From the NCBI RefSeq assembly GCF_017876575.1, contig NZ_JAGIOE010000001.1:3452443-3516442 (forward strand): a DNA stretch of 64,000 bases, written 5' to 3'. The position numbers and the translations under genes are program-made. Under the pieces are notes generated by a model, which saw nothing but the letters and a program-made list of their open reading frames with translations, was not told where the DNA came from and ran no database searches. Below are positions 17,140 to 26,338 of the stretch, piece after piece. Origin of the DNA: Paeniglutamicibacter psychrophenolicus. GTDB lineage: Bacteria > Actinomycetota > Actinomycetes > Actinomycetales > Micrococcaceae. Position 1 is the stretch's first letter; each line of letters opens with the position of its first letter.

Positions 17140-18419
17140 GATTTCACTCCTGGGTTGGTGTTTTCGGTGGATGGCAGTTGCAGCGAGTGGTGCAACAGTT
17201 CTTGCTTGGTACGCAGGTACTCAAGGTTTTCGGGGCGCGCCGCGACCCGGGTGGGGACGCGCTCGGTGACGGCGATTCCGGCGTTCTCCAGCCACTGCTC
17301 CTTCAACGGGTTGTTGGTGATCAACCGGATCCGGCGGATGCCCATGGCGTTGAGGATCGCCGCTGCCGCGTCGTAGTTCCGGGCGTCGACCGGCAGTCCC
17401 AGCTGCTCGTTGGCGGCCACGGTGTTGGCGCCGCCGTCCTGCAGGGCGTAGGCGCGGATCTTGTTGGCCAGTCCGATGCCGCGACCCTCGTGGCCGCGCA
17501 GGTAGACCAGCACCCCGCCGTATTCGTTGATGGCTGCCAGGCCCGCCTCGAGCTGTTCGCCGCAATCGCAGCGGTAGGAGCCGAAGACGTCCCCGGTGAG
17601 GCATTCGGAGTGCACGCGCACCAGCGGTTCGCGCGGCATGGTGCCGTCGGGGCCGGTGGCGCTGAGCGAGAGGTGCTCGATGCCGCTGCTTCGTTCGCGC
17701 CAGGCACGGACCATGAATTCCCCGTGCGGGGTGGGGACCCGCACCTCGGGACCGCCCTGCACCGCCGCGGCGCTGGTGCCCACGGCCGGCTCGGCGTCGG
17801 AGGTGGCGCGCCAGGCGGCCAAGTCCTCGATGCTGACCAGCGGGATGTTCCACAAATCCGCGAACTCGCGCAGTGCCGGAAGCCGCATCATGGATCCGTC
17901 GTCGTGCACGAGCTCGGCGATGACCCCGACCGGTTCCAGGCCGGCGGCCAGGCACAAATCAACGCTGGCCTCGGTGTGCCCGCGGCGCACCAGCACCCCG
18001 CCGTCGACCGCGCGCAGCGGGAAGATGTGGCCGGGGCGGTTGATCAGCTCGGGGCCCGAGGCCGGGTCGGCCAGGATGCGGGAGGTGAGTGCGCGGTCGG
18101 CTGCGCTGATGCCGGTGGAGGTGCCGTGGGCGGCGTCGCAGGAAACCGTGTAGGCGGTGCCCTTGGCGTCCTGGTTGTTTTCCACCATGGGAGGCAGGCC
18201 CAGGGCGTCGGCGCGTTCGCCGGTCATCGGGGTGCACACCACGCCGGAGGTGTGGCGGATGGTCCAGCCCATCAGCTCGGGGGTGGCGAACTCGGCGGCG
18301 AAGATGATGTCGCCCTCGTTCTCGCGGTCGGCGTCGTCGACCACCACGACGGCCTGGCCGGCGGCCATGGCGCTGATGGCCGCGTCGATGGAATCCAGGC
18401 GGATGGGATCGGTGCTCAT
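17136..18419 (-). CDS. ribBA: Bifunctional 3,4-dihydroxy-2-butanone-4-phosphate synthase / GTP cyclohydrolase II
   Basis: 427 residues from ATG 18419, which overlaps the ribE stop by 4 bp (ATGA); the longer upstream frame is a shadow of ribE. RibB domain (~1-205): [25 protein letters not shown], and [13 protein letters not shown]. RibA domain (~225-420): [15 protein letters not shown] followed by CDCGEQL zinc ligands, then [12 protein letters not shown] with the catalytic region. It provides both starting branches of riboflavin synthesis, from ribulose-5-phosphate and GTP. Confidence 0.96.
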   Translation of the reverse strand: MSTDPIRLDSIDAAISAMAAGQAVVVVDDADRENEGDIIFAAEFATPELMGWTIRHTSGVVCTPMTGERADALGLPPMVENNQDAKGTAYTVSCDAAHGTSTGISAADRALTSRILADPASGPELINRPGHIFPLRAVDGGVLVRRGHTEASVDLCLAAGLEPVGVIAELVHDDGSMMRLPALREFADLWNIPLVSIEDLAAWRATSDAEPAVGTSAAAVQGGPEVRVPTPHGEFMVRAWRERSSGIEHLSLSATGPDGTMPREPLVRVHSECLTGDVFGSYRCDCGEQLEAGLAAINEYGGVLVYLRGHEGRGIGLANKIRAYALQDGGANTVAANEQLGLPVDARNYDAAAAILNAMGIRRIRLITNNPLKEQWLENAGIAVTERVPTRVAARPENLEYLRTKQELLHHSLQLPSTENTNPGVKS

Positions 18420-19048
18420 GATGCGCTGCTTTCGGTGGTGTTGAAGGATGCCAGACGCTCTGCGTACTTGGCCATGACGTCTACCTCGAGGTTGACCGCG
18501 GAACCGGGCACTCGTTGGCCAAGGGTGGTTTCGCGCAGGGTCGTGGGGATGATCCCGACCTCGAACCACTGCTCCTTCTCGCTGGCGGGCGAGACCTCGG
18601 TGACGGTCAGCGAGATGCCGTCGATCGCGATGGAACCCTTCTTGGCCACGTACCGGGCCAATTCGAAGGGGACGGAGAAGCGGAAGCGGTCCCAGGCCCC
18701 GAGGGACTCGTGCTCGAGCAGCTGCCCGACGCCGTCGACGTGGCCCTGGACGACGTGGCCGTCCAGCCGCCCGCCGGCCTGCACGCAGCGTTCCAGGTTG
18801 ATGCCCTCGCCCGCAGCCAGCGCGCCGATGGTGGTGTGGCGCAGGGTCTCGCCCATGACATCCAGGGACAGGGTGTCCCCGGCGATGGAGGTGGCGGTCA
18901 GGCAGACGCCGTTGACGGCGATGGACCCGCCCGGTTCCAGGTTCTCGGTGTGGTTCGGCGCACTGATGCGCAGGATGACCGAGTCGGTTTCCGGGGAGGA
19001 TTCAATGGCCTCGATGCGGCCCATGCCGCTGATGATTCCGGTGAACAT
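18416..19048 (-). CDS. ribE: Riboflavin synthase, alpha subunit
   Basis: 210 residues with the two lumazine-binding repeats: MFTGIISGMGRIEAIE plus SIAVNGVCLTATSI in the first half, and GHVVQGHVDGVGQ plus SIAIDGISLTVTEV in the second. It dismutates two lumazine molecules into riboflavin and the pyrimidine precursor. It sits 11 bp after ribD in the operon. Some databases call this gene ribC. Confidence 0.96.
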   Translation of the reverse strand: MFTGIISGMGRIEAIESSPETDSVILRISAPNHTENLEPGGSIAVNGVCLTATSIAGDTLSLDVMGETLRHTTIGALAAGEGINLERCVQAGGRLDGHVVQGHVDGVGQLLEHESLGAWDRFRFSVPFELARYVAKKGSIAIDGISLTVTEVSPASEKEQWFEVGIIPTTLRETTLGQRVPGSAVNLEVDVMAKYAERLASFNTTESSAS

Positions 19049-19059
19049 GTGTTGGTTCC

Positions 19060-20112
19060 TTAGAGTGTGCCGGTGCCCGATGGCATGGGTTCAAGGTGGG
19101 TAAGGGTGTCGGGGCCCAGGATGCGCACGGCCTCGCCATCGACGGGATCTAGGCGGAAGGCCCGGGCCGCCGAGAGGGTCGCAATGCCCAGCTCCCCGAC
19201 GGAGCCGCGGCCCGCGCCCAGGAAGATGGGTGCCTGGTAGAGGAAGATCTCATCGACCAGGTCTGCGGCCAGGAATGCGGTGGCGATCGAGGCCCCGCCC
19301 TCGAGCAGCACGTGGTCGATGCCGCGGGAAGCAACCAGCGCCAGGACCTGGTGCGGGTCGCGGGTGCGGACCTGTTCCCAGTTCCCGTCGGCCTTCAGGG
19401 CCGCGTCGGCGGGGATGTCGCGCAGGCCCATGACGATGCGCCGGGGCTGGTGCTCGAAGGGTTCGCCGTGTTCGTTGCGGGCGTTGAGCCGTGGGTTGTC
19501 GGCAAACACGGTTCCGGTGCCCACCACGATGGCTCCGACGCGGGCGCGGACCTCGTGGGCGTGCAGCAGCGAGCGCGGGGAGGTGATCCATTGGCTGGTG
19601 CCGTCCGCCGCGGCGATCCGTCCGTCCAGGGTCTGGGCCAGGTGCAAGGTGGTGAAGGGCCGTTGTGCGGCCCGGGCGGCGAACCAGCGGTGGTTCAGCT
19701 CGGTTGCTTCGGTCTCCAGCAGCCCCTGGCTGACCTCGACCCCGGCAGCGCGCAGCGTTGCCGCTCCCCCGCCGGAGTCCGTGCCGCCATCGGTGACGGC
19801 GAAGATGACGTTGCCGATGCCGGCATCGATGATGGCCCGCGAGCAGGGCCCGGTGCGGCCGGTGTGGTTGCAGGGCTCCAGGGTCACGACCATGGTGGCG
19901 GCTCGTGCCGCGGCCGGGTCGATGGGACCCAGGCGGTTCAGTGCGTCGGCCTCGGCGTGCGGGGTGCCTGCGCCCCGGTGGTGGCCGGTGGCCAGGATCG
20001 TGCCCTCGGCATCGACGATGACGGCGCCGACCAGCGGATTGGCACCCCGGGTGCCGCGGCGGGCCAGTTCCAGGGAAAGCCGCATGGCTGCGGTTGAGCG
20101 TGAGGCTTCCAT
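19060..20112 (-). CDS. ribD: Bifunctional diaminohydroxyphosphoribosylaminopyrimidine deaminase / 5-amino-6-(5-phosphoribosylamino)uracil reductase
   Basis: 350 residues. N-terminal CMP-deaminase-like domain with TPHAEADAL and the zinc motif LEPCNHTGRTGPCS; C-terminal reductase domain with TLHLAQTLDGRIA and the late GGASIATAFLAADLVDE. It catalyses the second and third steps from GTP. The ATG shares one base with the ribM stop (TGATG), so the two are translationally coupled. Confidence 0.96.
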   Translation of the reverse strand: MEASRSTAAMRLSLELARRGTRGANPLVGAVIVDAEGTILATGHHRGAGTPHAEADALNRLGPIDPAAARAATMVVTLEPCNHTGRTGPCSRAIIDAGIGNVIFAVTDGGTDSGGGAATLRAAGVEVSQGLLETEATELNHRWFAARAAQRPFTTLHLAQTLDGRIAAADGTSQWITSPRSLLHAHEVRARVGAIVVGTGTVFADNPRLNARNEHGEPFEHQPRRIVMGLRDIPADAALKADGNWEQVRTRDPHQVLALVASRGIDHVLLEGGASIATAFLAADLVDEIFLYQAPIFLGAGRGSVGELGIATLSAARAFRLDPVDGEAVRILGPDTLTHLEPMPSGTGTL

Positions 20113-20813
20113 CAGAGATTCACCTTAACCGTGGGATCGGGCATTTCGGTCTCGATGCTCGGCTTGGAGTCGTTCTTGGCCTTCCACCAGATGAAGAATC
20201 CGACCAGCGTGAAGCAGCCGTAGAACAGGTACATGAAGGCGCTGGCGTAGTATCCGGCGCTGAAGAGCAGCGGAACACCGACCACGTCGACGATGACCCA
20301 GATCAGCCAGAACTCGACCAGTCCCTTGGCCATGCCATAGGTGGCAAGGAGCGATCCGACAAAGGTCCAGGCATCCGCCCACACCGGTTCGTAGGATCCC
20401 AGGGCCCCGAAGATGGGGGTCAGCGCCACGGTGCCGACGACCATGACCACGGCCAGGGATATGCGTTCGGTACCGGTGGCCCAGCGCGGGATGACCGCGC
20501 TGCCGCCGGATTCCCGGCTCGACTTCCAGCGCTGCCAGCCATAGAAGGACACGGCGATGAACATGATTTGGCGTCCGGCCTGGCCCAACAGGTTTGCCGT
20601 CTGGTCGTGGCCGAAGATGCTGCCGAGGAATACCGTCAGCAGCAGGATGTTGCCGATGATGCCCACCGGCCAGGCCCAGACCTTGCGGCGGATGCCGCCC
20701 AGGGCGGAGGCAAGTCCGAAGACGTTGCCCACCACTTCGCGGACAAGCAGCGCGCTGCTGCCCACCGTGATGTAAGAATTGAAAGCTTCAATGAGCCACC
20801 GCAGAAAATCCAT
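20112..20813 (-). CDS. ribM: PnuC-family transporter, probable riboflavin importer (RibM/PnuX type)
   Basis: 233 residues with about seven membrane segments (e.g. ILLLTVFLGSIFG, ISLAVVMVVGTVALTPIFG, FMYLFYGCFTLVGFFIWW) and the PnuC fold tryptophan-rich motif WGAKN-like WWKAKND near the end. PnuC proteins carry NMN/nicotinamide riboside, but the actinobacterial RibM branch carries riboflavin by facilitated diffusion. Placement directly under an FMN riboswitch and coupling to ribD support riboflavin. Strong ribosome site AGGAGG precedes the ATG. Substrate is inference from context. Confidence 0.82.
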   Translation of the reverse strand: MDFLRWLIEAFNSYITVGSSALLVREVVGNVFGLASALGGIRRKVWAWPVGIIGNILLLTVFLGSIFGHDQTANLLGQAGRQIMFIAVSFYGWQRWKSSRESGGSAVIPRWATGTERISLAVVMVVGTVALTPIFGALGSYEPVWADAWTFVGSLLATYGMAKGLVEFWLIWVIVDVVGVPLLFSAGYYASAFMYLFYGCFTLVGFFIWWKAKNDSKPSIETEMPDPTVKVNL

Positions 20814-20977
20814 CGTCCTCCTGTCAAGCCGCGATGGCTCCGGGGGTTCTATACGACGGTTCCACCTTCATGGCCGAGCCGTTGGGCAAGGGCTGTGGGT
20901 TCCTCGGAAACGATTGAGATTTTCCTTGGTCCTGCCCTTGCGCACCGACGAGGGCGCAGGTTTTGCGTGTACGTGCT
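20814..20977 (-). other. Leader between the FMN aptamer and ribM
   Basis: This 5' untranslated stretch carries the expression platform. It contains self-complementary CAAGGGC/GCCCTTG blocks and ends in the ribM ribosome site. No open frame of its own is convincing. The whole 20814-21135 gap between ribM and rpe is riboswitch leader plus about 20 bp. Confidence 0.6.
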
Positions 20978-21115
20978 TCTCCCATCCAGACTTTAACTGT
21001 CGGTACCGGAATTTCACCAGTTCAACCAGGCCGTGGGATCCCCGAAGGGTTCTTGTGGCTTGGGTCGCGGACTATAACCGCCGGTTCGGACTTACACCGA
21101 CCCCGGAGCACGTTG
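20978..21115 (-). promoter_or_regulatory. FMN riboswitch (RFN element)
   Basis: On the minus strand the conserved RFN segments appear in order: GGGGTCGGTGTAAGTCCGAA, CCGGCGGTTATAGTCC, a variable arm, then TGAACTGGTGAAATTCCGG, CCGACAGTTAAAGTC and TGGATGGGAGA. It lies about 165 bases upstream of ribM. When FMN is bound it should lower expression of ribM-ribD-ribE-ribBA-ribH. I could not decide whether the expression platform acts by termination or by hiding the AGGAGG of ribM: CAAGGG (downstream of the aptamer) can pair with CCCTTG, but there is no clear U-tract. Confidence 0.95.
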
Positions 21116-21135
21116 TGTAGTTGTAGCTCTTAGTA

Positions 21136-21807
21136 TTACATGGAAACCGGCGTGGCGGCTGCGAGGTTTCGTAATGTGACCACTGCCTCGGCGGGATCCG
21201 CCGTCCCGTACACCGAGGATCCGGCCACGAAGACATCGGCCCCGGCCTCTGCGGCACGCAGGATCGTTTCGCGGGTGACCCCGCCGTCGACCTGCAGGGC
21301 GATCGGCAGCCCGGTGCCGTCAATGGCCTTGCGCGCCCGGCGGATCTTGGGCAGGACCAGGTCCAGGAACGCCTGGCCGCCGAACCCCGGTTCCACCGTC
21401 ATCAGCAGCACCATGTCCAGCTCCGGGAGCATGTCCAGGTACGGCTCGATGGGAGTGGCGGGGCGCAGCGCCATGGCGGCGCGCGAACCGGCGGCCCGCA
21501 GGTCCCGGGCCAGCTTGACCGGTGCGGCGGAGGCCTCCGCGTGGAAGGTCACCGAGGCCGCACCGGCCTCGGCGTAGCCCGGTCCCCACCGGTCCACGTC
21601 GCTGATCATCAGGTGCACATCCAGCGGCAACTCGCTGACCTCGTTCAACCGCGCCACCACCGGCAGGCCGATGGTCAGGTTGGGCACGAAGTGGTTGTCC
21701 ATGACATCGACGTGCACCGCGTCGGCGGTGTGGATCCGGGTGAGTTCGCGCTCCAGGTTCGTGAAGTCCGCGGAGAGGATCGACGGGTTGATCTGGCAGG
21801 TACGCAT
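21136..21807 (-). CDS. rpe: Ribulose-phosphate 3-epimerase
   Basis: 223 residues. (beta/alpha)8 barrel with [32 protein letters not shown] (metal His/Asp), [21 protein letters not shown] and [11 protein letters not shown]. It interconverts ribulose-5-P and xylulose-5-P in the pentose phosphate pathway. It follows rsmB by 60 bp and is the last gene of the def-fmt-rsmB-rpe group; the next gene downstream is the riboswitch-controlled rib operon. Confidence 0.97.
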   Translation of the reverse strand: MRTCQINPSILSADFTNLERELTRIHTADAVHVDVMDNHFVPNLTIGLPVVARLNEVSELPLDVHLMISDVDRWGPGYAEAGAASVTFHAEASAAPVKLARDLRAAGSRAAMALRPATPIEPYLDMLPELDMVLLMTVEPGFGGQAFLDLVLPKIRRARKAIDGTGLPIALQVDGGVTRETILRAAEAGADVFVAGSSVYGTADPAEAVVTLRNLAAATPVSM

Positions 21808-21867
21808 GTGCTTTTCTGGCTCCTGTCGGGGATGCGGCGGTGCGCCGCACGGGTGTGCGCCGGGTAT

Positions 21868-23421
21868 CTAGGCGGTGCGGGTGAACAGCGCCATGAACAT
21901 GGCATCGGTGCGGTGGATGTGCGGCCACAGCTGGATGGTGCTGCCCTCGCCCACGGGACGGGCCGCGGAGGCCAATCCCGGCAACGCGGCGGATTCCAGC
22001 GCGGCCCCGGTGTCCAGCAGCTTCGCGTTCTTGTTCCGGGACAGCAGGTCATCGACAACGGCCACGGTCTCGGCCGGGTGCGGCGAGCAGGTCACGTAGG
22101 CGACCACCCCGCCCACGCGCACGGCGGACAGTGCCGCGTCGAGCAGCTCACCCTGCAGGACGGTGAGTTCGGCAACGTCCTTCGGGGTCTTGCGCCAACG
22201 GGATTCGGGGCGCCGGCGCAGCGCGCCCAGGCCCGAGCACGGTGCATCGACCATGACCCTGTCGTATCCGCCGGAGTACTCGGCTTCGCCGTATTCCCGT
22301 CCGTCACGGACCGAGATCATCCAGGTGTCGGGGTCGATGGCCACCAGGGCCTTGGAGACCAGTTCGGCACGGTGCTGGGCCGGTTCGTTGGCGGTGAGCT
22401 TCGCTCCGTGCCCGGCGGCCAATGCTGCCAGCAGGGCGGCCTTGCCGCCGGGGCCGGCGCACAAGTCCAGCCAGTAGGTGTCTTCCCCGCCCTCGGGCAG
22501 CGGAACCTGGGCCAAGGCGCGGGCCACCAACTGGGAGCCTGCGTCCTGCACGCGGGTGCTTCCTTCGCGCACGGAGCCCAGACGGGCAATGTCCCCGCCC
22601 TGGTAGTAGGCCGAATCGGCCACCAGGGTTCCGGGTTCCGCGCCGGCGTCCAGTGCCTCGTCCAGCGAGCCGATGCCGGGCAGGGCCACCAGGTTCACCA
22701 CGGGCGCCAGGTTGTCGGCTATAAGCAGCTCGGTGATCTCGGAGGCGTCGCGGCCATGGGCGACCAGCGCCTGGCGCAGCGCCCGAACGATCCATTCGGG
22801 GTGCGAGTGGACCAGCGCGGCGGCCGCGTTTTCGTCCGCGATCCCGGCGACCAGCTCCTCGCTCCAGGTTTCCAGGTCCTTGAGCGAAACCTTGCGCAGC
22901 ACCGCGTTGATCAGGCCCGAGGCGCCGGCGCCGATGACCATGCGGGCCAGCGACACCGTCTCGTCCAGGGCTGCGTGGTTGGGAACCCGCATGGCCAGCA
23001 GCTGGTGGGCTCCCAGGCGCAGCGCGTCAAGCACGGCGGGGTCCAGCTCATCCAGCGGGCGGTCGACGCAGCGGGCCAGGATCGCGTCGTACAGGCCCTG
23101 CCCGCGCAGCGCGCCGTAGGTCAGTTCGGTGGCGAATCCGGCGTCGCGGCGGTCCAGGTGGTGCTCGCGGATCCGGGCCGGGAGCACCAGGTTTGCGTAG
23201 GCGTCGTTTTCCGCCACGGCGCGCAGCACCTCGAAGGCGGTCAGCCGGGCCTGGTCGGCGCGGCGGTTGCGGGCCGAGGGCGCGGAGGCGCTGAACTTGC
23301 GCGGCCCGGTCCCCCCGCGGTTGCGGGTGCGGCCGGAGTCGTCGCGACGTTCCTGGCCACCGCCGCGGTTGGCTTCATTGCGTCGCGGACGGTCGGAACG
23401 TCCCTGCCCGAATTCGCTCAT
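21868..23421 (-). CDS. rsmB: 16S rRNA (cytosine-967-C5)-methyltransferase
   Basis: 517 residues. A basic Arg/Asn/Gly-rich N-terminal tail (~1-45) precedes the NusB-like RNA-binding domain (RLTAFEVLRAVAENDAYANL to ~190). The C-terminal methyltransferase has the SAM motif LDLCAGPGGKAALLA, and both catalytic cysteines: DAPCSGLGALRR and VTCSPHPAETVAVV. It methylates C967 of 16S rRNA with SAM. The ATG overlaps the fmt stop by 4 bp. Confidence 0.95.
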   Translation of the reverse strand: MSEFGQGRSDRPRRNEANRGGGQERRDDSGRTRNRGGTGPRKFSASAPSARNRRADQARLTAFEVLRAVAENDAYANLVLPARIREHHLDRRDAGFATELTYGALRGQGLYDAILARCVDRPLDELDPAVLDALRLGAHQLLAMRVPNHAALDETVSLARMVIGAGASGLINAVLRKVSLKDLETWSEELVAGIADENAAAALVHSHPEWIVRALRQALVAHGRDASEITELLIADNLAPVVNLVALPGIGSLDEALDAGAEPGTLVADSAYYQGGDIARLGSVREGSTRVQDAGSQLVARALAQVPLPEGGEDTYWLDLCAGPGGKAALLAALAAGHGAKLTANEPAQHRAELVSKALVAIDPDTWMISVRDGREYGEAEYSGGYDRVMVDAPCSGLGALRRRPESRWRKTPKDVAELTVLQGELLDAALSAVRVGGVVAYVTCSPHPAETVAVVDDLLSRNKNAKLLDTGAALESAALPGLASAARPVGEGSTIQLWPHIHRTDAMFMALFTRTA

Positions 23422-24356
23422 GCGAATTTCACCTCATCCACGGTTCCGGACGCGAGAATCCCTCGCGCCCAATCTGCTGCATTCATCATTTTCTTGCCCG
23501 GTGGTTGCACCAGGGCCAGTTCCACGCCGTGCGAGCCGGTGCCCACCACGACGCGCGGCTGCTTGCCTGCGGTGATCTGCACCTGGCCCGGTGGCAGGTA
23601 GTCAATGTCGGTGGCCGGGGATACCGGGCCGATCTTGAACCGTTGCCCGTCCAGTTCCGTCCAGGCGCCGGGATCGGGGGTGGTGCCGTTGATCCGCCGG
23701 CGGATCGCCAGCGCCGGGGCGTTCCAGTCGATCTTGCCGTCAACCAGGGTGAGCTTGTGCGCGTAGCTGGATTCGCCCTGCTGCGGCACGCCCACCACGG
23801 CTCCGGCGTCCAGGCCCGAGAGCGTCTGGGACAGCAGCACCGATCCGGAGACCGCGAGGCTGCCCAGCAGGTCGCCGGCGGTGTCGGCAGGGTCGATGGC
23901 CTCGGTCAACGTGCCGAAGACCGGTCCGGTGTCCAGGCCCTTTTCCAGCTGGAAGGTCACAGCGCCGGTGATGTCGTCCCCGGCCATGATCGAGTGCTGC
24001 ACCGGGGCGGCTCCGCGCCAGGCCGGGAGCAGCGAGAAGTGCAGGTTGACCCAGCCCAGGCGGGGAATGCCCAGCGCCTTTTCGGGAACCAGCCCGCCAT
24101 AGGCCACGATCGCGGCGATGTCGGTCTCCAGTGCGGCGATACGCTGCTGGGTTGTCTCGTCAATGCGGTTGGCGTGGATGATCTCGATGCCCAGTTCGGC
24201 GGCGCGGGCGGCGACCGGGGACGGGGTCAGCACGCGCTTGCGCCCCACGGGGGCGTCCTCGCGGGTGAGCACGGCCACGACGTCGAAGCCGTCGTTCACC
24301 AGCTGGTCAAGGGAGGCCACGGCCACCTGCGGGGTCCCGGCGAACAGGACCCTCAT
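23418..24356 (-). CDS. fmt: Methionyl-tRNA formyltransferase
   Basis: 312 residues, standard length. MRVLFAGTPQVAVASLDQL, VAYGGLVPEKAL, and the formyl-folate motif NLHFSLLPAWRGAAPVQ with catalytic Asn/His/Asp region; the C-terminal OB-like domain begins near RINGTTPDPGAWTE. It formylates initiator Met-tRNA. Overlaps def by 4 bp, the usual def-fmt pairing. Confidence 0.96.
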   Translation of the reverse strand: MRVLFAGTPQVAVASLDQLVNDGFDVVAVLTREDAPVGRKRVLTPSPVAARAAELGIEIIHANRIDETTQQRIAALETDIAAIVAYGGLVPEKALGIPRLGWVNLHFSLLPAWRGAAPVQHSIMAGDDITGAVTFQLEKGLDTGPVFGTLTEAIDPADTAGDLLGSLAVSGSVLLSQTLSGLDAGAVVGVPQQGESSYAHKLTLVDGKIDWNAPALAIRRRINGTTPDPGAWTELDGQRFKIGPVSPATDIDYLPPGQVQITAGKQPRVVVGTGSHGVELALVQPPGKKMMNAADWARGILASGTVDEVKFA

Positions 24357-24928
24357 GACTGGTTCCCGAAGCTTGCACCGGCGCCGAAGCTGGAGCCCAG
24401 GGCAGTGCTGCGCTTGGTCACGGTGCTTGCCGCGACCTGGTTGTAGCTGGAATCTCGGAGCTTGCGGAAGGCGTCCTTTTTCAGCTCGCCCTCGAGCCGG
24501 TCGATGTACAGGATTCCGTCCAGGTGGTCGGTCTCGTGCTGCAGGCAGCGGGCCAGGAATCCCTCGCCCTCCACGACCACGGGGTTTCCGTCAACGTCGA
24601 CGCCGGTGGCCCGGGTCCATAGACGGCGGCGCACCGGGTAGCCCAGGCCCGGGATGGACAGGCAGCCCTCGGTCACGTCGTCCTGGTAGTCCTCGCCGAG
24701 CTCGAGCACTGGGTTGATCAGGTGCCCGCGTTCTCCGGCAATTTGGTAGGTGAAGACCCGCAGCGAGACGCCGACCTGGGGTGCGGCGAGGCCGGCACCT
24801 TCGACGTTTTCCATGGTTTCGTCCATGTCCGCGACGAGCTTGCGCAGCTCCGGCCCGAATTCGGTGACCTCGTCTGCGCGGGTCCTGAGGATCGGGTCGC
24901 CAACAATTCGAATGCCTAAGACGGCCAT
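24353..24928 (-). CDS. def: Peptide deformylase
   Basis: 191 residues from ATG 24928, with AAGGGAG ten bases upstream; a longer frame upstream is non-coding. All three motifs are present: GLAAPQVG, EGCLSIP and QHETDHLDG (the metal-binding HExxH equivalent). It removes the formyl group from nascent proteins with a ferrous ion. The ~30-residue C-terminal tail after FRKLRDSS is longer than in E. coli and low in complexity. Confidence 0.95.
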   Translation of the reverse strand: MAVLGIRIVGDPILRTRADEVTEFGPELRKLVADMDETMENVEGAGLAAPQVGVSLRVFTYQIAGERGHLINPVLELGEDYQDDVTEGCLSIPGLGYPVRRRLWTRATGVDVDGNPVVVEGEGFLARCLQHETDHLDGILYIDRLEGELKKDAFRKLRDSSYNQVAASTVTKRSTALGSSFGAGASFGNQS

Positions 24929-25046
24929 GCGGTCGCATCTCCCTTCGGCCGGCGGGGTTCCGGCAATGTGCTGTGGATGGTTGGGGCGGGCGCGACGAAT
25001 CCAAAAGGTGCGCGGCGGTCCCCCGCTGAACAGTCTACCGACAGGG

Positions 25047-25898
25047 CTACGGGGCAAGCGGCGGAGGCGGGCCCACTTCGCGCAAGGCGATCCCGGCATC
25101 AGTGACTTTTTGGGTGGCTCCCCAGACCTGTCTCAAGGACCAGAACTTCGACCAATACGCGGGCAGGACCTCCGGATTGGCCATCACCGTCTGCACCTCG
25201 GTCTGGCCAATGGCCACTCCCAGGAGCATCGGGTCTTGTGAGTATTTCCACGGTTCCCAGGTGCCGGCGGCGGGATCAACGACCATTTCCTCGGCCTTGG
25301 CGCCGGCCGCCAGCTGCATGATGACCTTCGGATCCAGCGGCTTGACCCGCCCGTCCCGGCCGGTGCCTCGGGTCTTGTAGTCGATCAGGCACAGCCGCCC
25401 GCCGATGGTGGCGACCAGGTCCAGGGTGCCGGCGTACCCGACGCTGGAGTTCCACACGGTGACCTCCGCGGCCAGTGGCTGCACCTGGTAGGTGTCCCAC
25501 CATTCGTCGAAGCGGCCGGCGAAGGGCTCCTCGTTGTTCGCGGCCAGCGCCTCGCGGGCCTCGGCTGCCTGGTGCGGCTTGCCCATGGCCCGCAGGGCGA
25601 TTTGTTCGCAGTACTGGTGCACGCGGTCGCCGCGGGCCGCTGCACCGTCCCGGTAGTCGGCGGCGGCATTGGAGGCCTGGCGTGCCAGGGCCTTGAGCTT
25701 GGCCGGATTCCCGACGGCTTCCCCCAGTCGGGGGTCCTGCACCACGGCCGTGGCAGCCATGTGACCTATCCAACCATCCAGGCTCATTTTCTCTTGTCCA
25801 ATGACGGTCGTGATGGAGGGAACCTCCGGAAGGTCGCCGATTTTTCTGGCATACATGCGCCCAAAATCCGTTTGCTGGGCCAGCGTTGGGGAAGTCAT
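25047..25898 (-). CDS. PD-(D/E)XK nuclease superfamily protein (RecB/Cas4-like fold)
   Basis: 283 residues from ATG 25898. The nuclease core is visible: VGYAGTLDLVATIGGRLCLIDYKTR (~165-189), i.e. G-x-x-D then D-x-K, with an upstream conserved helix RGDRVHQYCEQIALR carrying the H motif (~90-105) typical of RecB/Cas4-type exonucleases. The N-terminal PSITTVIGQEKMSLDGW is also characteristic. No helicase domain and no CRISPR genes nearby, so it is an orphan; the role in DNA repair or defence is unknown. It precedes the tRNA cluster, transcribed away from it. Confidence 0.75.
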   Translation of the reverse strand: MTSPTLAQQTDFGRMYARKIGDLPEVPSITTVIGQEKMSLDGWIGHMAATAVVQDPRLGEAVGNPAKLKALARQASNAAADYRDGAAARGDRVHQYCEQIALRAMGKPHQAAEAREALAANNEEPFAGRFDEWWDTYQVQPLAAEVTVWNSSVGYAGTLDLVATIGGRLCLIDYKTRGTGRDGRVKPLDPKVIMQLAAGAKAEEMVVDPAAGTWEPWKYSQDPMLLGVAIGQTEVQTVMANPEVLPAYWSKFWSLRQVWGATQKVTDAGIALREVGPPPPLAP

Positions 25899-26015
25899 AA
25901 GGAAGATTTTTCCACGTTCCGGCGACGTTTTGTCGGTTGCCGGCTTTTCCGGGCCAGTTCGAAACCCCGGGATCACAAGGATCTTCGCTGAAAGTCGGGC
26001 CTGGAATGCGCCGAT

Positions 26016-26043
26016 TTGGAACTTTGGGGAAACGTCGTATAGA
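26016..26043 (+). promoter_or_regulatory. Candidate sigma70 promoter for the tRNA cluster
   Basis: TTGGAA (26016-26021), 16 bases, TATAGA (26038-26043), lying about 65 bases before the first tRNA-Gly. It is the best -35/-10 pair in this stretch. Confidence 0.45.
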
Positions 26044-26109
26044 GTTTTTACTCGTTGGAACGCAGCCAAACGGAACGGAAACTTTCCAGGCGGATTGCGC
26101 TTCTTTCAT

Positions 26110-26182
26110 GTGGACATAGCTCAGCTGGTAGAGCGCGACCTTGCCAAGGTCGAGGTCGCGAGTTCGAACCTCGTTGTCCACT
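26110..26182 (+). tRNA. tRNA-Gly (GCC), copy 1
   Basis: Acceptor arms GTGGACA and TGTCCAC, D-arm AGCTCAGCTGGTAGAGC, anticodon stem-loop CGACC-TTGCCAA-GGTCG giving anticodon GCC, T-arm with GTTCGAA. Discriminator T; CCA not encoded. Identical to copy 2. Confidence 0.97.
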
Positions 26183-26243
26183 CGCATTTGATTCACCGGA
26201 TCGGCTTGCCGATCAAACCGAGCGGTTTATTCCGATTGGTTAT

Positions 26244-26314
26244 GGTGGGGTGGCCGAGAGGCGAGGCACCGGCCTGCAAAGCCGTTTACGCGGGTTCGAA
26301 TCCCGTCCCCACCT
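26244..26314 (+). tRNA. tRNA-Cys (GCA)
   Basis: Acceptor arms GGTGGGG and CCCCACC; anticodon loop CTGCAAA between CGGC and GCCG gives anticodon GCA; T-loop GTTCGAATC. Discriminator T (U73), as expected for tRNA-Cys. CCA not encoded. Confidence 0.95.
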
Positions 26315-26338
26315 CGTAGTACGATAATGCAGCAGTAT

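Noticed and set aside
18420-18569. N-terminal 50-residue extension of ribBA
   Set aside because: It lies inside ribE and the ATG at 18419 shows the usual 4-bp operon overlap.
21541-23601. 686-codon plus-strand frame opposite rpe/rsmB
   Set aside because: Spans several real genes on the other strand and has no domain character; an artefact of high GC.
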